A stretch of 5,260 nt of DNA from Methanoregula sp. GTDB taxonomy: Archaea; Halobacteriota; Methanomicrobia; Methanomicrobiales; Methanospirillaceae. The notes under the pieces are model-generated. The model saw only the letters and a program-made list of their open reading frames with translations, had not been told where the DNA came from and made no database searches. The position numbers and the translations under genes are program-made. Location: NCBI GenBank assembly GCA_026394635.1, contig JAPKXV010000417.1, forward strand, positions 1 through 5,260, given 5' to 3'. Positions 4,714-5,260 of this stretch are shown here, one piece after another; position 1 is the first letter of the stretch; every line of letters starts with the position of its first letter.

Positions 4714-4893
4714 ATGCATCCCAAGAGAACGGGTAATGAGGATGAAAAAATTATGACCAGCACCGAATTTAAGGAAATACACGAAGCATGGGTAGAGTTA
4801 ATGGCCATCTTTGCGGAAATTGATGCATTGAATGCAGAAGCAGTACGTGGAAAACATGCTACTGTCGCTGCACAAAAAGCAGCGGCCCAATAA
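4714..4893 (+). CDS. Small hypothetical protein (59 aa; possibly 46 aa)
   Basis: ATG 4714 opens a 59-codon frame to TAA 4891-4893. The N-terminal 13 residues are polar and charged. From residue 18 an amphipathic helix is evident (FKEIHEAWVELMAIFAEIDA, 19-38), followed by a more basic, Ala-rich end (VRGKHATVAAQKAAAQ, 44-59). An alternative start is ATG 4753 (46 aa), with GAGG 11 nt upstream; the TATA position instead favours a leaderless start at 4714. The helix followed by RGKxxTVAAQKAA vaguely recalls small helical histone-H1/Hc1-like proteins, and if so the basic tail would be missing, but this is not established. There is no membrane segment or cysteine. It is too short for confident family assignment; coding status rests on promoter position, protein-like composition and a clean stop. 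Confidence 0.5.
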   Translation: MHPKRTGNEDEKIMTSTEFKEIHEAWVELMAIFAEIDALNAEAVRGKHATVAAQKAAAQ

Positions 4894-4897
4894 ATAA

Positions 4898-5017
4898 TTA
4901 AAAATTACCCACCCATTTTCTCCGCTTGTTGATTGTGGCGTACTCATCGGTATCTCTGCGTTGTTTATCTTCGCTGCACGGGTCATCCAGAAACGAAATC
5001 TGGTAAAGGGGATGTGA
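4898..5017 (+). pseudogene. Orphan C-terminal tail of a membrane protein, resembling an ABC-2-type permease
   Basis: The frame is open for 39 codons between a stop at 4895-4897 and TGA 5015-5017, with no start codon before the membrane segment. It reads HPFSPLVDCG, then a hydrophobic stretch VLIGISALFIFAARVI (15-30), then a basic end QKRNLVKGM. A proline-rich lead-in, a last transmembrane helix and a short positively charged tail are how many ABC-2-type permease subunits end. Nothing upstream in any frame provides the remaining several hundred residues, so it appears to be a decayed gene remnant left after deletion or rearrangement. Function is not expected. An alternative is a chance open frame; the balanced codon use and topology argue against that, but the stretch is short. 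Confidence 0.4.
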
Positions 5018-5050
5018 TGTTAAAAACACACAGTCAACACTGTATTATTT

Positions 5051-5058
5051 AAAAAAAA
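5051..5058 (-). terminator. Oligo-T terminator of the small cysteine protein gene
   Basis: Eight A residues on the plus strand give T8 for the minus-strand transcript, four nt after the stop codon at 5063. Farther along, a short inverted repeat ACAGT-CAAC-ACTGT (5030-5043) could form a weak hairpin, but the U-tract alone is enough for archaeal termination. Confidence 0.55.
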
Positions 5059-5062
5059 CGGC

Positions 5063-5254
5063 TTATTTCTTGTTTAACTTCTTCTCATCGGAATGAATCA
5101 GCTTGCACATATTGACGCACTCCCAGTTCTCGGGCATGAATTTTCCGTCAGCACCCGGCTTCATGACCGCGTGGCGCTTCTCCCCGCAGACAAGGCATTC
5201 CATGAGCCCGCTCTTCTCATCGACCACTTTCATCACATGCTCTTTTTTTGACAT
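5063..5254 (-). CDS. Small four-cysteine protein, probably zinc-binding
   Basis: A 63-residue protein with one Cys pair at C20-x2-C23 (ECLVCGEKRHA) and a second at C46-x3-C50 (WECVNMC), separated by a loop rich in Gly/Pro/Lys (MKPGADGKF). The CxxCG...W-x-C-x3-C layout is that of a small zinc ribbon, and I recall similar small proteins in methanogens, though not a named family. His5, His28 and His54 are also present. The ends are basic (N-terminal MSKKEH, C-terminal DEKKLNKK), which would suit nucleic-acid or protein binding; this is inference. The GAGG at 5255-5258 directly abuts the ATG at 5252-5254, which is unusually close, so a start further upstream beyond the window edge or the inner ATG at residue 8 is possible. 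A T8 tract follows the stop. Confidence 0.72.
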   Translation of the reverse strand: MSKKEHVMKVVDEKSGLMECLVCGEKRHAVMKPGADGKFMPENWECVNMCKLIHSDEKKLNKK

Positions 5255-5260
5255 CCTCTA

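Noticed and set aside
4798..4986. Minus-strand frame of 62 codons
   Set aside because: It is antisense to the small gene and the permease-like tail. There is no promoter or ribosome site, and the composition looks random.

Overview
The window looks like a stretch of chromosome from a methanogenic archaeon, most likely of the Methanomicrobiales (Methanoregula or Methanosphaerula type). This rests on general features, not on a marker gene: GC-rich coding with mainly G/C third positions on the left, AT-rich intergenic DNA with TATA elements about 26-35 bp before start codons, oligo-T termination tracts, a mix of apparently leaderless genes and genes with GGTGAT/GGAGG ribosome sites, and an archaeal-style secreted lipoprotein. 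There is no rRNA, tRNA, CRISPR array or recognisable insertion sequence.

Left part (1-2240). A secreted lipoprotein gene runs leftward off the window; it has a lipobox, a Thr/Pro/Ser linker, a 12-cysteine domain, a tandem heptad repeat and an Ig-like tail. It diverges from a small glycine-rich four-helix membrane protein. Next, on the plus strand, is a 317-residue HPr-kinase-like P-loop protein, an odd family for an archaeon. It ends at a plus-strand oligo-T tract that faces a minus-strand oligo-T tract.

Centre (2292-4470). Three closely packed minus-strand genes form an apparent signalling operon, in order of transcription: a stand-alone sensory domain of the kind I recall at the N terminus of bacterial hybrid sensor kinases (241 aa); a coiled coil plus PAS protein whose C terminus aligns with a histidine-kinase dimerisation/H-box helix but has Met where the phosphorylated His should be, with no ATPase domain (about 255 aa); and a RecA/KaiC-like protein that keeps a Walker-B-like strand but has no P-loop (188 aa). 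Together they have inputs but no visible catalytic output. This is the most interesting part of the window, and it suggests a sensory complex working through protein-protein contacts, or one feeding a kinase encoded elsewhere.

Right part (4402-5260). About 310 bp without a clear gene holds the operon promoter and a second promoter for a small 59-residue (or 46-residue) plus-strand protein. This is followed by what looks like an orphaned C-terminal tail of an ABC-2-type permease or other membrane protein without its body. At the right edge a minus-strand gene encodes a 63-residue four-cysteine protein, probably a small zinc-binding protein, with an oligo-T terminator just after its stop.

All assignments come from reading the sequence and remembered family patterns; no database search was run.
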